Assembly: GCF_900114255.1 (NCBI RefSeq)
Contig: NZ_FOSL01000001.1
Coordinates: 496,001 to 560,000, forward strand
DNA from: Neomesorhizobium albiziae
Lineage (GTDB): Bacteria > Pseudomonadota > Alphaproteobacteria > Rhizobiales > Rhizobiaceae
Length of the DNA stretch: 64,000 nt
Direction of reading: 5' to 3'
Shown: positions 26,660 to 37,473 of the stretch, one piece after another
How positions within the stretch are numbered: the stretch's first letter is position 1
Layout of the letters: each line of letters begins with the position of its first letter
Program-made: the position numbers and the translations under genes
The notes under the pieces: generated by a model
Seen by the model: the letters and a program-made list of their open reading frames with translations, nothing else
Told to the model about the DNA's origin: nothing
Databases searched by the model: none

Positions 26660-27877
26660 TTAATTGACCTGGCCGACTTCCTTGAAGCCCGCACCTTCGA
26701 TGACGACTTCGATCACGACACCCGGCACGTCGCCGGCGGCATCGAACTCCTGGGCGCCGGAAGCGCCTTCATAGTTGATGTCCTTGCCTTCGGCGATCAG
26801 CTTCGCGGCCTTTTCCCATTCGCCGGGATAGATCGCCTCGCCCGGGGCGGAGGAGACTTCGCGCAGCGCCTTGTTGATGCCTTCACGGCTGTCGCTGCCG
26901 TTCTTCTGGATGGCGAGCGCCAGAAGGAAGGCCGCGTCATAGGCCTGCGGGCCGAACGATGCTGCCGGGTCGAGCCCGCCGGCCTTGGCCAGTTCGGCGT
27001 ATTTCGCCGTGCCCGGGGTTTCAGAACGGCCGATCTTGGTGCCGACGAAACCGTCGAGCTTGCCTTCGCCGATGTTCTTGACCAGCGAATCGCTGATCAT
27101 GCCGTCGCCGCCGGCGAACTTGGAGAAGTCGCCGCCTTCGAGCGCCTGCCGGATGACCGTCTGGCCGGAACCGTCGGCATAGGCCAGCACCACCAGCATG
27201 TCGGCGCCGGCCGAAGCCAGCGAGCCGAGCTCGGCGCGATAATCCGCCTTGCCGTCCTCGTGCGCTTCCTTGGCCGCGACAGTGCCGCCTTCCTTCTTGA
27301 AGGCCGCATCGAGCGCCTCGGCAAAGCCCTTGCCGTAGTCGTTGTTGACATAAGTAATGGCGATGCTGTTGACGCCCTTGCCCTTCAGGATCTTGGCCAG
27401 CACGTCGCCGCTGTAGGCGTCGGACGGGGTGGTGCGGAACAGAAGGTCCTTGTCCTCGATGGACGTCAGCGCCGGCGAGGTCGCGGCCGGCGACACGATC
27501 ACCACGCCGCCCGGAATCGCCGCGCTGTTGGCGGCGGCAATCGTTTCGCCCGAGCAGAGCGGGCCGACCAGCGCCACCACCTTTTCCGCGTTGACCATAC
27601 GGTCAGCGGCGTTCGAGGCGGCGGTGGCGTCGGCGCAGGTCGAATCGCCCTGTACCATGGTCAGCTTGCCGCCGCCCAGGATGCCGCCCTGTTCATTGAC
27701 ATGTTTGACGGCGAGTTCGGCTCCGGCGTGGATCGGCGGCACCAGGCTTTCGATCGGCCCGGTGAAACCGCCGAGGAAGCCGAGCTTGACATCGGCCGCC
27801 TGTGCGGCGGCCGATGCCGCCAGCATGGCGATGCCGGCGACCGATGCGGCAAAGAGTTTGTGTTTGACGCTACGCAT
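26660..27877 (-). CDS. livK: Branched-chain amino acid ABC transporter substrate-binding protein (LivK type)
   Basis: A 405-residue periplasmic binding protein. The signal peptide MRSVKHKLFAASVAG continues to an AQAA-D cleavage site. The mature domain starts VKLGFLGGFTGP and includes the family signature AVKHVNEQGGILGGGKL and GPLCSGETIAAANSAAIPGG. The start has GGGAGG about 7 bases upstream. It is encoded convergently to livGFHM, with the prlF-yhaV pair between them, rather than in the same operon; it very likely serves that importer. Confidence 0.9.
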   Translation of the reverse strand: MRSVKHKLFAASVAGIAMLAASAAAQAADVKLGFLGGFTGPIESLVPPIHAGAELAVKHVNEQGGILGGGKLTMVQGDSTCADATAASNAADRMVNAEKVVALVGPLCSGETIAAANSAAIPGGVVIVSPAATSPALTSIEDKDLLFRTTPSDAYSGDVLAKILKGKGVNSIAITYVNNDYGKGFAEALDAAFKKEGGTVAAKEAHEDGKADYRAELGSLASAGADMLVVLAYADGSGQTVIRQALEGGDFSKFAGGDGMISDSLVKNIGEGKLDGFVGTKIGRSETPGTAKYAELAKAGGLDPAASFGPQAYDAAFLLALAIQKNGSDSREGINKALREVSSAPGEAIYPGEWEKAAKLIAEGKDINYEGASGAQEFDAAGDVPGVVIEVVIEGAGFKEVGQVN

Positions 27878-27898
27878 ATGAAAACCTCCCTATAACCC

Positions 27899-27939
27899 CT
27901 GCAAGTTGCAGCGTATTTTTACCCGGCAGGTTTGCCGGG
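27899..27939. promoter_or_regulatory. Two inverted repeats in the livK leader
   Basis: CTGCAA-G-TTGCAG at 27899-27911 and CCCGGCA-ggtt-TGCCGGG at 27922-27939 lie within 65 bases upstream of livK. Either could be an operator or a leader hairpin. No clear promoter hexamers are assigned. Confidence 0.4.
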
Positions 27940-28046
27940 CGAAGCCGCGATACTGTGATTGCCGGGGCATTTTGTAAAGCCGGTGTGTTTGCGGACCGTA
28001 GCAAGCTTCTGGCGCAGTTAACGCCTATCGCTGATGCCACGACGGT

Positions 28047-29315
28047 TCAGCCTTGCACGGCCAGCCCGCCGCGGTGCGCTGCGAGCGCCCGGTTCGACCG
28101 CCACAACAGGTAGGCCATCACCGCGATGTTGAGAACGTTCCAGGCGATGCCGTTGAGGAACGCCATGGCGTAAGAACCCGTGAGATCGTAGATCCATCCC
28201 GACATCCATCCGCCCAGCGCCATGCCCAGAATGGTCGCCATGACCACGATGCCGACGCGCCGGCCGGCCTCGGAGGCCGGCATATACTCCCGGACGATGA
28301 TGGCATAGCATGGCACGATGCCGCCCTGCGAAAGGCCGAACACCAGCGAGACGATGTAGAGCGACGCCAGGCCGTCGAAGGGAATGTAGAAAAACAGCGA
28401 CAGGCATTGCAAGACCGAGCCGATAAGGACGGTGCGGATGCCGCCGATGCGGTCGGCCAGAAAGCCGGAGGCTAGCCGGCTTACGACGCCGGCGGCAAGC
28501 ATGACCGACAGCATCTCGGCGCCGCGGGCGACGCCGTAGCCGAGATCAAGGCAATAGGCGACGATGTGCACCTGCGGCATCGACATGGCGACGCAGCAGC
28601 CAAGGCCAGCCACCACCAGCATCGCCTGCAGCAGGCGCGGCGACACGCCGATCGGCTGGGTCAGGATGGCTTTCGCGGCACCGCCGCCAATGAGTTCGCG
28701 TGGCAGCTTGCGCTGCAGCATCAGGATCAGCGGCAGCATGGTGGCGAGGCAGAAGACGCCGATTCCGATATAGGTGGTGCGCCAGCCTTCCGACAGGATG
28801 AAGGGCGGCATCACCATCGGCCACAGCGCCCCGGCGAGATAGTTGCCTGAGGCGGCGGTGGCCACCGCGATGCCGCGCCGCTTGACGAACCAGTGCGAGA
28901 TGTCGGCGATCAGCGGGCCGAACGTCGCGGATGATCCTATGCCGATCAACAAGCCCTGGATGATCGAGAACTGGGTGATCGAGCCCGCCATCGCGGCCAG
29001 GATGAAACCGGCGCCGAGCATGACTGCCGCGAAGAGCGCAGGTACGACGAAACCCATCCGGTCGATCATGCGGCCAATGATCACGTTGCCGAGCGCGAAC
29101 CCAAGCATGGTCATCGTGTAGGGAAGCGAGGCGTCGGCACGGTCGACGCCGTATTCGGCCTGCACCGCGGGCAGCACGACGACCACCGCCCACATGCCAG
29201 CGCCGCCGATGGTGGCCAGCACGATGGAGATGAGCAGGCGCATCCAGGAATACCGGCCGTCGATATAGCGGTCGGCGGCGGCAGGCACGCGTTTCGAAGG
29301 ATGCAAGGTCGGCAT
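28047..29315 (-). CDS. MFS transporter, monocarboxylate/oxalate-antiporter-like
   Basis: A 422-residue major facilitator with about 12 membrane segments. The signature loop between segments 2 and 3 is GNVIIGRMIDRMGF, and its counterpart in the second half is LASGFLADRIGGIRTVLIG. The middle cytoplasmic loop contains LQRKLPRELIGGGAAKAI. The overall look, including GIGSSATFGPLIADISHWFVKRRG, is that of the OFA/monocarboxylate branch. Monocistronic; substrate not assignable from sequence. Confidence 0.8.
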   Translation of the reverse strand: MPTLHPSKRVPAAADRYIDGRYSWMRLLISIVLATIGGAGMWAVVVVLPAVQAEYGVDRADASLPYTMTMLGFALGNVIIGRMIDRMGFVVPALFAAVMLGAGFILAAMAGSITQFSIIQGLLIGIGSSATFGPLIADISHWFVKRRGIAVATAASGNYLAGALWPMVMPPFILSEGWRTTYIGIGVFCLATMLPLILMLQRKLPRELIGGGAAKAILTQPIGVSPRLLQAMLVVAGLGCCVAMSMPQVHIVAYCLDLGYGVARGAEMLSVMLAAGVVSRLASGFLADRIGGIRTVLIGSVLQCLSLFFYIPFDGLASLYIVSLVFGLSQGGIVPCYAIIVREYMPASEAGRRVGIVVMATILGMALGGWMSGWIYDLTGSYAMAFLNGIAWNVLNIAVMAYLLWRSNRALAAHRGGLAVQG

Positions 29316-29469
29316 CTGCCGCAGTCCTGTTCAAGATCGTTCCAGTTGGCAGCAGCCTTCGCCCAAACCGTCGCCGGCGGCAGCGCCACAGAGGCTTATC
29401 TACCGTTCCAGATTGCAACCCGCGGCCAGCCCGACCGTTATTCCAACGGAAAATTGGAGGTGCAAAGCC

Positions 29470-29754
29470 ATGAACGACAATCGCAGACCCTATGGAACCG
29501 ATCGCGATCCCGCACCGGAGCGCGAAGACCGCGAAGACTGGAACCGCGTGACCGACAGCGACGTCGACACCGACATCGTCAACGAGGATGTCCTCGCCCA
29601 TGTCGAGGAGATCGAGGAGGACGAGGCCGAGAAGGACGTCGACAACGACGACAATCCTTACCAGGAGAGCGACGCCGCCCTGCCCGACGACGAGGAGGAA
29701 GCGGCGATCAGCCGGTATCCCTCCCGCGAAGGCAGCCGCTTCGACGAGATCTGA
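29470..29754 (+). CDS. Small acidic protein of unknown function
   Basis: A 94-residue protein starting at ATG 29470, preceded by GGAGG at 29456-29460. It is strikingly acidic, with runs such as EEIEEDEAEKDVDNDDN and PDDEEEAA, no membrane segment and no Cys. It is probably disordered. I do not recognise a family. The strong ribosome-binding site and good codon use argue that it is expressed. It ends 12 bases before the convergent lpdA stop. Confidence 0.6.
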   Translation: MNDNRRPYGTDRDPAPEREDREDWNRVTDSDVDTDIVNEDVLAHVEEIEEDEAEKDVDNDDNPYQESDAALPDDEEEAAISRYPSREGSRFDEI

Positions 29755-29766
29755 CCTCGCCGAAAT

Positions 29767-31164
29767 CTAGATATGGAGGGCGTGGCCGAGCGTTTTGAGC
29801 GCCGCTTCCTGGAACCCTTCGCCCTGCGTCGGATGCGCGTGGATGGTGCCGGCGATATCTTCCAGTCTTGCCCCCATCTCCAGCGCCAGGCCGAACGCGG
29901 TCGAAAGCTCCGACACCCCGCGACCGACCGCCTGGATGCCTAGGACAAGATGGTTGTCCGCGCGGGCAACCACACGAACAAAACCGGCTTCTCCGAGCAT
30001 GGTCATGGCGCGTCCATTGGCAGAGAACGGGAAAATCCCGATCTTGACCTCGCGCCCCTGCGCCCGCGCCTCGTCGGGCGACAGGCCGGCGGTGACGATT
30101 TCGGGATCGGTGAAGCAGACCGCCGGAATGGCGCGCTTGTCCCAATTGCGTTTGTTGCCGGCGACGATTTCGGCAACCATCTCACCCTGCGCCATGGCAC
30201 GATGCGCCAGCATCGGCTCGCCGGTGACGTCGCCAATGGCAAAGATGCCGCGCATCGAGGTGCGACACTGGTCATCGATGCGGATAAATTTGCCGGCCAT
30301 GTCGAGGCCGATCTCCTCGCGGCCCCAGCCCTCCATGACGGGCTTTCGTCCGACCGTGACCAAAATCTTGTCGGCGGCGATCTTCTTCTCCGCGCCATCG
30401 GCCGTTTCGACGAGCAGCGCGCCGCCTTTCGATGCGAGCCCCTTGGCCTTTGCTCCGGTCAGCGCCTCGATGCCGAGTTCGGCAAGCCGTTTGGCGACCG
30501 GGCGGGTGAGTTCGGCATCGTATTGCGGCAGGATGCGGGCTTCGGCCTCGACCACCGTCACCGCCGATCCCATCTTCGCCAGCGCGATGCCGAGTTCGAG
30601 GCCGATGTAGCCGCCGCCGACCACGGTAAGCTTTTCCGGCACCTTTGGCAGCGCCAGCGCTTCGGTCGACGAAATGACCGGGCCGCCGAACGGCAGGAAC
30701 GGCAGTTCGACCGGCGCCGAACCGGTGGCGATGACGACCGTCTCGGCGCGGATGACCTGCAGGCCGGTTTCGGTCTCAACCTCGACGGTCTTGCCGTCTC
30801 GGAATTTCGCCGTGCCCTCAACGATTTTCACCTTGGCCTTCTTCAGCAGGCCGGAAACGCCGCTGTTAAGGCGGCCGACAATGCCATCCTTCCAGGCGAC
30901 GGTCTTGCCGAGATCGAGCAACGGCTTCTCAACTGAAATGCCGAGCGGACTTTTTCCGGCAGCCATGTGCACGGCCTGCTCATATTCCTCTGCCGCATGG
31001 ATCAGCGCCTTGGACGGAATGCAGCCGACATTGAGGCAGGTGCCACCGGGTTTGCCCTTCTCGACGATCACAGTGTCGACGCCAAGCTGGCCGGCGCGGA
31101 TCGCGCAGATATAGCCGCCGGGGCCGGCGCCGATGACGAGAAGCTTGCAGGAGATCTCTTTCAT
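29767..31164 (-). CDS. lpdA: Dihydrolipoyl dehydrogenase (E3 of branched-chain keto acid dehydrogenase)
   Basis: A 465-residue flavoprotein that reoxidises the lipoyl groups of E2 with NAD. The start is placed at the ATG 31162-31164 ([12 protein letters not shown]) just after the E2 stop, with GAGGG upstream. FAD-binding GAGPGG lies at residues 12-17, the redox disulfide CLNVGC at Cys43 and Cys48, the NAD-binding [10 protein letters not shown] in the middle, and the C-terminal catalytic [11 protein letters not shown] carries the His-Glu pair. Last gene of the bkd operon. Confidence 0.93.
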   Translation of the reverse strand: MKEISCKLLVIGAGPGGYICAIRAGQLGVDTVIVEKGKPGGTCLNVGCIPSKALIHAAEEYEQAVHMAAGKSPLGISVEKPLLDLGKTVAWKDGIVGRLNSGVSGLLKKAKVKIVEGTAKFRDGKTVEVETETGLQVIRAETVVIATGSAPVELPFLPFGGPVISSTEALALPKVPEKLTVVGGGYIGLELGIALAKMGSAVTVVEAEARILPQYDAELTRPVAKRLAELGIEALTGAKAKGLASKGGALLVETADGAEKKIAADKILVTVGRKPVMEGWGREEIGLDMAGKFIRIDDQCRTSMRGIFAIGDVTGEPMLAHRAMAQGEMVAEIVAGNKRNWDKRAIPAVCFTDPEIVTAGLSPDEARAQGREVKIGIFPFSANGRAMTMLGEAGFVRVVARADNHLVLGIQAVGRGVSELSTAFGLALEMGARLEDIAGTIHAHPTQGEGFQEAALKTLGHALHI

Positions 31165-31168
31165 CGGC

Positions 31169-32476
31169 TCAGCCCTCGACAAAAATCAGCGCAGGCGTTT
31201 CAAGCAGCGCCTTGATGCGCTGCACGAACACTGCCGCATCCCAGCCGTCGATGACGCGGTGGTCGAAGCTGGAGGAGAGGTTCATCATCTTCCTCGGGAT
31301 GAACTGGACGCCGTCCCACACCGGCCGCACCACCATCTTGTTGACGCCGACGATCGCCACTTCGGGATAGTTGATGACCGGCGTCGTGGCGATGCCGCCC
31401 ATCGCACCGAGCGACGTGATGGTGATGGTCGAGCCGGACAGTTCCTCGCGCGTCGCCGTGCCTGTCTTGGCGGCCTCGGCCAGCCGGTTGACCTCGGCGC
31501 CGCAATCCCAGAGGTCGCGCGCCTCGGCATGCTTGACCACCGGCACGACCAGCCCGGTCGGCGTCTGCGCGGCTATGCCGATATGGATGCCGCCGTGCTG
31601 GTGGATGACGCCGGCATCGTCGTCATGGAGCGAATTGAGATTCGGCTGCTCGCCGATCGCCTTGACCATTGCCCGCATCAGGAACGGCAGCATCGTCAGC
31701 TTGGGCCGGTCGGCGCGCTTTTCCTTGTTGAGCGCGGCGCGCAGCTCTTCGAGCGCGGTGACGTCGATCTCCTCCACGTAGGTTATGTGCGGGATGCGCG
31801 ACTTCGACAGCGCCATCTTCTCGGCGATCTTGCGGCGCAGGCCGATGACCTTGATGTCCTCGACGGAATTGTTCTCGGCAAGGCCGGCCCGCCGCGCAAC
31901 CTGCGGGCCGCGCGCTATGAAGGCCTCGACATCCTCATGGCCGATGCGCCCGGCAGGACCGCTGCCGACGACCTGGCGAAGGTCGATGCCGGCTTCTTTT
32001 GCCCTGAGCCGCACCGCCGGCGAAGCCAGCGGTTTTTCGCCCTCGGGGCGCGGCGCACCGAACGTTGTTTTGGCGACACGCGCGGATTCGGGTGCTGCCG
32101 GAACCGCAGCTTTGGCAGGGGACTTCGCCGCTGGCGCAGCCGCTGCCGGAGGAGGCGTAGCCTTTTCGCCTGTTTCAGCAGGGGCGGCGGCCTGCTTCTG
32201 GGGCTCCGTCGAAGCGGATGGAGCCGTGCCCTCGCCTTCGACCTTCAGCCGGATCAGCGGCGAGCCGACCGCCACCGTGTCGCCGATCTCAGCGCCCAGC
32301 CAGAGAATTTCGCCGTCCACCGGCGACGGGATTTCGACGGTCGCCTTGTCGGTCATGACGGCGGCCAGCACCGTGTCTTCGCGCACCAGGTCGCCGACCT
32401 TGACGTGCCATTCGACGAGTTCTGCCTCCGCCACGCCTTCGCCGACATCGGGAAGCTTGATCACATGTTCGCCCAT
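31169..32476 (-). CDS. bkdB: Dihydrolipoamide acyltransferase (E2 of branched-chain keto acid dehydrogenase)
   Basis: A 435-residue E2. The start is ATG 32474-32476 ([20 protein letters not shown]), the normal opening of the lipoyl domain; the longer open frame is rejected. Lipoyl Lys44 lies in MTDKATVE. A long Ala/Pro linker follows, then the E3-binding domain ([19 protein letters not shown]) and the catalytic domain with His406 and Asp410 in DHRVIDGWD. It forms the core of the complex. Start overlaps the region just before the E1-beta stop. Confidence 0.93.
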   Translation of the reverse strand: MGEHVIKLPDVGEGVAEAELVEWHVKVGDLVREDTVLAAVMTDKATVEIPSPVDGEILWLGAEIGDTVAVGSPLIRLKVEGEGTAPSASTEPQKQAAAPAETGEKATPPPAAAAPAAKSPAKAAVPAAPESARVAKTTFGAPRPEGEKPLASPAVRLRAKEAGIDLRQVVGSGPAGRIGHEDVEAFIARGPQVARRAGLAENNSVEDIKVIGLRRKIAEKMALSKSRIPHITYVEEIDVTALEELRAALNKEKRADRPKLTMLPFLMRAMVKAIGEQPNLNSLHDDDAGVIHQHGGIHIGIAAQTPTGLVVPVVKHAEARDLWDCGAEVNRLAEAAKTGTATREELSGSTITITSLGAMGGIATTPVINYPEVAIVGVNKMVVRPVWDGVQFIPRKMMNLSSSFDHRVIDGWDAAVFVQRIKALLETPALIFVEG

Positions 32477-32478
32477 GA

Positions 32479-33492
32479 TCAGGCCTCCATCGTTTCGGTG
32501 AGGGCGCGACCGACGCGGGCCGGCCCCGGGAAATAATCCCATTCCTGTGCATGCGGATAGGGCGTGTCCCAACCGGCGACTCGCGCCACCGGCGCCTCGA
32601 GGTGGAAGAAGCAGTTTTCCTGCACAAGTGCGGCAAGTTCGGCGCCAAAACCCGAGGTCAGCGTCGCCTCGTGGACGACCACGCAGCGGCCGGTCTTTTT
32701 CACCGAAGCGACGATGGTGTCGAGATCGAGCGGCAGCAAAGTCCTGAGGTCGATGATCTCCGCATCGATGCCGGTTTCCGCGGCCGCCGCTTCCGCGACG
32801 TAGACCATGGTTCCGTAAGCCAGGATGGTAAGGTCGGCGCCGGGTTTGCGCACCACGGCCTTGCCGAGCGGCACCGTGAAATGGCCTTCCGGGACTTCAC
32901 CGAGCTCATGTTTCGACCACGCCGTCACCGGCCGGTCATGATGGCCGTCGAACGGACCGTTGTAGAGCCGTTTGGGCTCCAGGAAAATCACTGGGTCAGG
33001 ATCCTCGATCGCCGAAATCAGCAGGCCCTTGGCGTCGTGCGGATTGGACGGCACCACCACTTTCAGTCCCGATACGTGAGTGAACAACGCTTCCGGGCTC
33101 TGGCTATGGGTCTGGCCGCCGAAAATGCCGCCGCCGGTCGGCATGCGGATGACGATCGGGCAGGTGAACCCGCCATTGGAGCGATAGCGCAGCCGCGCGG
33201 CTTCCGAGACGATCTGGTCGTAAGCGGGATAGACATAATCGGCGAACTGGATTTCCACGCAGGGCTTGAGGCCGTAGGCAGCCATGCCGATTGCCGTACC
33301 GACAATGCCGAGTTCGTTGATCGGCGCATCGAAGCAGCGGCTCTTGCCGTATTTCTGCTGCAGGCCTTGCGTGCAGCGGAAGACACCGCCGAAATAGCCG
33401 ACGTCCTCGCCGAAGACGACGACGTTGTCGTCGCGCTCCATGGAAACATCCATGGCGCCGCGAATGGCCTCGATCATGGTCATGCGTGGCAT
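32479..33492 (-). CDS. bkdA2: Branched-chain keto acid dehydrogenase E1 beta subunit
   Basis: A 337-residue transketolase-like beta subunit. Family features are NVVVFGEDVGYFGGVFR near the N-terminus, FDAPINELGIVGTAIGMA, and RLRYRSNGGFTCPIVIRMP. It lacks the thiamine diphosphate GDG-NN motif, which is on the alpha subunit, as expected. It lies three bases after the E1-alpha stop and two bases before the E2 start. Confidence 0.93.
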   Translation of the reverse strand: MPRMTMIEAIRGAMDVSMERDDNVVVFGEDVGYFGGVFRCTQGLQQKYGKSRCFDAPINELGIVGTAIGMAAYGLKPCVEIQFADYVYPAYDQIVSEAARLRYRSNGGFTCPIVIRMPTGGGIFGGQTHSQSPEALFTHVSGLKVVVPSNPHDAKGLLISAIEDPDPVIFLEPKRLYNGPFDGHHDRPVTAWSKHELGEVPEGHFTVPLGKAVVRKPGADLTILAYGTMVYVAEAAAAETGIDAEIIDLRTLLPLDLDTIVASVKKTGRCVVVHEATLTSGFGAELAALVQENCFFHLEAPVARVAGWDTPYPHAQEWDYFPGPARVGRALTETMEA

Positions 33493-33495
33493 GGT

Positions 33496-34746
<1,251 letters not shown>

Positions 34747-34835
34747 TCATTTTTTGGCTGCCTGTCGGGCAGCCCCTGGAGCCAATTACATTCACAAGTC
34801 ATGGTCAAGCACCTCCCCGGTTCGCCACCTGGCAC

Positions 34836-35300
34836 TCACAAAGGCAGCGCCGTGGTCGACTTTATTTCCGACAGAGAGATGACCGAATTCACTTCCTGGA
34901 CGCCCGGCAATCGGCTGAGCTTTTCGAAGAAAAACGAGTGGTAGGCGTCGATGTCGGCGGCAACGACCCGGATCAGGAAGTCGAACGCGCCCATCAGCAC
35001 ATGGCATTCCAGCACCTCCGGATAGGTGCGGATCGTGCCGGCGAATTCTTCGAGGTTCTGGCGGCCATGCATCGTCAACTTCACCAGCGCGAAGACCTGA
35101 GCATTGAGCCCCACCTTGCGGCGATCGACGATGGCGACCTGACGGCAGATATAGCCCTCGTCCTTGAGCCGCTGGATGCGGCGCCAGCACGGCGACTGGG
35201 ACATGCCGACCAGCTCGGCGATTTCCGCCGTCGAGCGTGAAGCATCCTCCTGCATCAAAGCCATGATGCGGCGGTCGAACTGATCAAGCTCCTCCGGCAT
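34836..35300 (-). CDS. Lrp/AsnC-family transcriptional regulator (probable bkd regulator)
   Basis: A 154-residue regulator. The helix-turn-helix is visible in RSTAEIAELVGMSQSPCWRRIQRLKDEGYI, and the RAM ligand-binding domain in VLECHVLMGAFDFLIRVVAADI. It lies just upstream of bkdA1 in the same direction and divergent from leucine dehydrogenase. This is the expected place of a BkdR-like activator that senses branched-chain amino acids. Confidence 0.9.
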   Translation of the reverse strand: MPEELDQFDRRIMALMQEDASRSTAEIAELVGMSQSPCWRRIQRLKDEGYICRQVAIVDRRKVGLNAQVFALVKLTMHGRQNLEEFAGTIRTYPEVLECHVLMGAFDFLIRVVAADIDAYHSFFFEKLSRLPGVQEVNSVISLSEIKSTTALPL

Positions 35301-35440
35301 TGATTATTCCCAACGAGACACCGTTCGGGTCTATTTATGCGAAGAAGGCCACCAATGGCAATATAATAGGCAGGAATTTTCCGCATCGAGCAAGTACAAT
35401 CCCCATCATCAAAATTGCGCTCATCATTGGGAGGTTACCG
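35301..35440. promoter_or_regulatory. Divergent promoter region between AsnC regulator and leucine dehydrogenase
   Basis: The 140-base gap serves both directions. It is the most AT-rich stretch nearby and holds TATAAT at 35362-35367 and a GGAATTTTCC imperfect palindrome at 35373-35382, a candidate Lrp-type site. Hexamers of a matching -35 are not evident, so no start point is assigned. Confidence 0.4.
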
Positions 35441-36499
35441 ATGGCCGTTGTTTCCAGCATCACCCCACCTGAGAAGGTAAGTTTCTTCGAGGATCCGGCC
35501 ACCGGGCTCGAAGCCATAGTGGTGCTGCATTCGACCGCACTCGGGCCTGCGGCGGGCGGCTGCCGGTTCTGGTCCTACGCCGACCGCAACCATGCGACAA
35601 CCGACGCCATGCGGCTTGCCGCCGGCATGACCTACAAGAACGCGCTCGCCGGCCTGCCCTTTGGTGGCGGCAAGGCGGTCATCCTGCGCCCCGCCGGAGA
35701 TTTCGATCGGACCGTGCTGTTCGAGGCCTTCGGCAAGGCGGTCGACAGCCTCGGCGGCAGCTACATCACCGCCGAGGACGTCGGCACGCTGGTTTCCGAC
35801 ATGCAGGCGATCCGCAAGGTGACGCGGCATGTTGCCGGCCTGCCCACGGAAGGCCCAAGCGCCGGCGGCGACCCATCGCCGTGGACCGCGCTCGGCGTAT
35901 TCCTGTCGATGCGGCATGCAGCGGAGCGCCGCCTTGGCGGACGCCTCGCCGGCAAGACGGTCGCCATACAGGGCGTCGGCAATGTCGGCATGGAACTCTG
36001 CCACCTGCTGCACCAGGACGGCGCCAACCTCGTCGTCGCCGACGGTTCTGCCGAACGCGCCGCCAAGGCCGCGCATCTCTACGGCGCGATGGTGGTCTCT
36101 CCCGACGAACTGCTTTCGGCCGATGTCGACATCGTGGCGCCCTGCGCGCTCGGCGCCGTCCTTGACGAACGTTCGATCGCCGGCATCAAGGCAAAAGTGG
36201 TCTGCGGCGGCGCCAACAACCAGCTTGCGACGCCGGAAGACGGCCGCAGGCTTGCGGCGCGCGACATTCTCTACGCGCCCGACTACCTGGTGAACGCTGG
36301 CGGCATCATCAACGTCGTGGCCGAACACATGAACGAGTCCACGGCTGCCGTCGACGAGCGCGTGCGCCGCATTCCCGAACGTCTTGCCGCTGTGTTCGAC
36401 GCCGCTGAAAAGACCGGCGAAGGCCCCAACTTCGTTGCCGATGCGATGGCCCGCGCCATCGTCGCCGACGCTCGCGGCGCAACCCGCTCCGCAGCCTGA
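35441..36499 (+). CDS. ldh: Leucine dehydrogenase (Glu/Leu/Phe/Val dehydrogenase family)
   Basis: A 352-residue NAD-dependent amino acid dehydrogenase that deaminates leucine, valine or isoleucine to the keto acids used by the neighbouring Bkd complex. The start at 35441 has GGGAGG upstream; the open frame extends back to 35300 only through the promoter. GPAAGGCRFW and GMTYKNALAGLPFGGGKAV show substrate-binding Lys66 and catalytic Lys78. The NAD site is GVGNVG. Pairing of deamination and keto acid dehydrogenation explains the divergent layout. Confidence 0.93.
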   Translation: MAVVSSITPPEKVSFFEDPATGLEAIVVLHSTALGPAAGGCRFWSYADRNHATTDAMRLAAGMTYKNALAGLPFGGGKAVILRPAGDFDRTVLFEAFGKAVDSLGGSYITAEDVGTLVSDMQAIRKVTRHVAGLPTEGPSAGGDPSPWTALGVFLSMRHAAERRLGGRLAGKTVAIQGVGNVGMELCHLLHQDGANLVVADGSAERAAKAAHLYGAMVVSPDELLSADVDIVAPCALGAVLDERSIAGIKAKVVCGGANNQLATPEDGRRLAARDILYAPDYLVNAGGIINVVAEHMNESTAAVDERVRRIPERLAAVFDAAEKTGEGPNFVADAMARAIVADARGATRSAA

Positions 36500-36513
36500 C
36501 CTTTTTACCGTTG

Positions 36514-36539
36514 AGCCGGGGCGTCAGTCCGCCCCGGCT
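36514..36539. terminator. Bidirectional terminator between ldh and iclR-type gene
   Basis: A perfect 10-bp stem AGCCGGGGCG / CGCCCCGGCT with a 6-base loop lies between two convergent genes and overlaps the last codons of the iclR-type gene. The plus-strand T run (CTTTTT) precedes rather than follows it, so it may work by stability or with Rho. Confidence 0.6.
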
Positions 36540-37288
36540 GCCAGGCGCGCCGCATCCTCGATTGCGGAAGCATCCTCGCCGAAACCGCGCGTCGCCCGCG
36601 CCGCAGCTTCCAGCAGCGGCCGCTTCATGCGATCGAGGAAGGCGAGATCGACGCGCGGGCGCGGCCCGGCGAGCGTCAGCACCCCGATCAGCGCCCTGCC
36701 CGGCCCGAACACCGGCGCCGAAACACCGGCCGTCTCGGGATCGCGGTCGCCGATCGACACGAAGTGATAGGTCCGTCGAATGGTTTCGTACGGCTCGCCT
36801 TCGGTGCCTGAAAACGCCGCCAGCACCCGCCCCCCGGAGCCCACACGCAAGGGCAGCACATCGCCTTCCCGCACCATGTAACGGATAGGGTGCTTCGATT
36901 CGATTCGGTAAAGGCAGGTGCGCATCTCGCCGGCGCGCACATAGAAGGTAACGCTCTCGTTGCTCTGTTCGGAGAGATCGCGCATCACCGGCAGCAACAC
37001 ATCGATACTGGCAAAGGAGCGCTGGTAGATAGCGCCCAGCCGGAATGCAGCCGGGCCTACCCGGTAGCGGCCGTCGTCCAGCCGCTCGAGCAACTGACCA
37101 CGAATAAGCGAGCCGGCAAGGCGCAGGATCGTGCTCTTGTAGAGCCCGGTGCGGGCGGCGATTTCGGCGAGGCTGAGCGAGCGGTCGGCGGTCGTGAACG
37201 CATTCAGAATTAAGATCGCTCGATCCAGTGCAGCCACGCCGTCCGCCGGCTGACTCGCAGTTCCAGAATGGTCTATTGCGGGTGACAC
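36524..37288 (-). CDS. IclR-family transcriptional regulator
   Basis: An IclR-type regulator of about 254 residues. The winged helix-turn-helix is in SLAEIAARTGLYKSTILRLAG, preceded by GVAALDRAILIL; the effector domain contains VFGPGRALIGVLTLAGP. I place the start at the GTG 37286-37288 because AGGGA lies 9 bases upstream. ATG codons at 37396 and 37447 would add residues that read like non-coding sequence over the operator region. It is divergent from tctC and is the likely regulator of that operon. Confidence 0.8.
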   Translation of the reverse strand: MSPAIDHSGTASQPADGVAALDRAILILNAFTTADRSLSLAEIAARTGLYKSTILRLAGSLIRGQLLERLDDGRYRVGPAAFRLGAIYQRSFASIDVLLPVMRDLSEQSNESVTFYVRAGEMRTCLYRIESKHPIRYMVREGDVLPLRVGSGGRVLAAFSGTEGEPYETIRRTYHFVSIGDRDPETAGVSAPVFGPGRALIGVLTLAGPRPRVDLAFLDRMKRPLLEAAARATRGFGEDASAIEDAARLAAGAD

Positions 37289-37327
37289 GCTGGCAAATCC
37301 CTGCAATGTTGGCGAAGCAGGGGCATT

Positions 37328-37388
37328 TTGTCGCAACGGAAACGTTCTGTCTAGCGGAATGCCGTTTTGCTTGACAGAATTACGACAA
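37328..37388. promoter_or_regulatory. Inverted repeats between iclR-type gene and tctC (candidate operator)
   Basis: TTCTGTC (37345-37351) / GACAGAA (37373-37379) is enclosed by TTGTCG (37328-37333) / CGACAA (37383-37388). The right inner arm overlaps a perfect TTGACA (37371-37376), which could be the -35 of tctC; the -10 region after 17 bases is weak. The layout fits repression or activation of tctC by the divergent IclR protein. Confidence 0.5.
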
Positions 37389-37473
37389 GACGCCATGAGT
37401 TTGATTGAACGTTGCCTGGGAGCCAGGCTCGTCTGGAAGGCGCGCAAGAGCGCCGCGACTTGGGAGGAATGAC

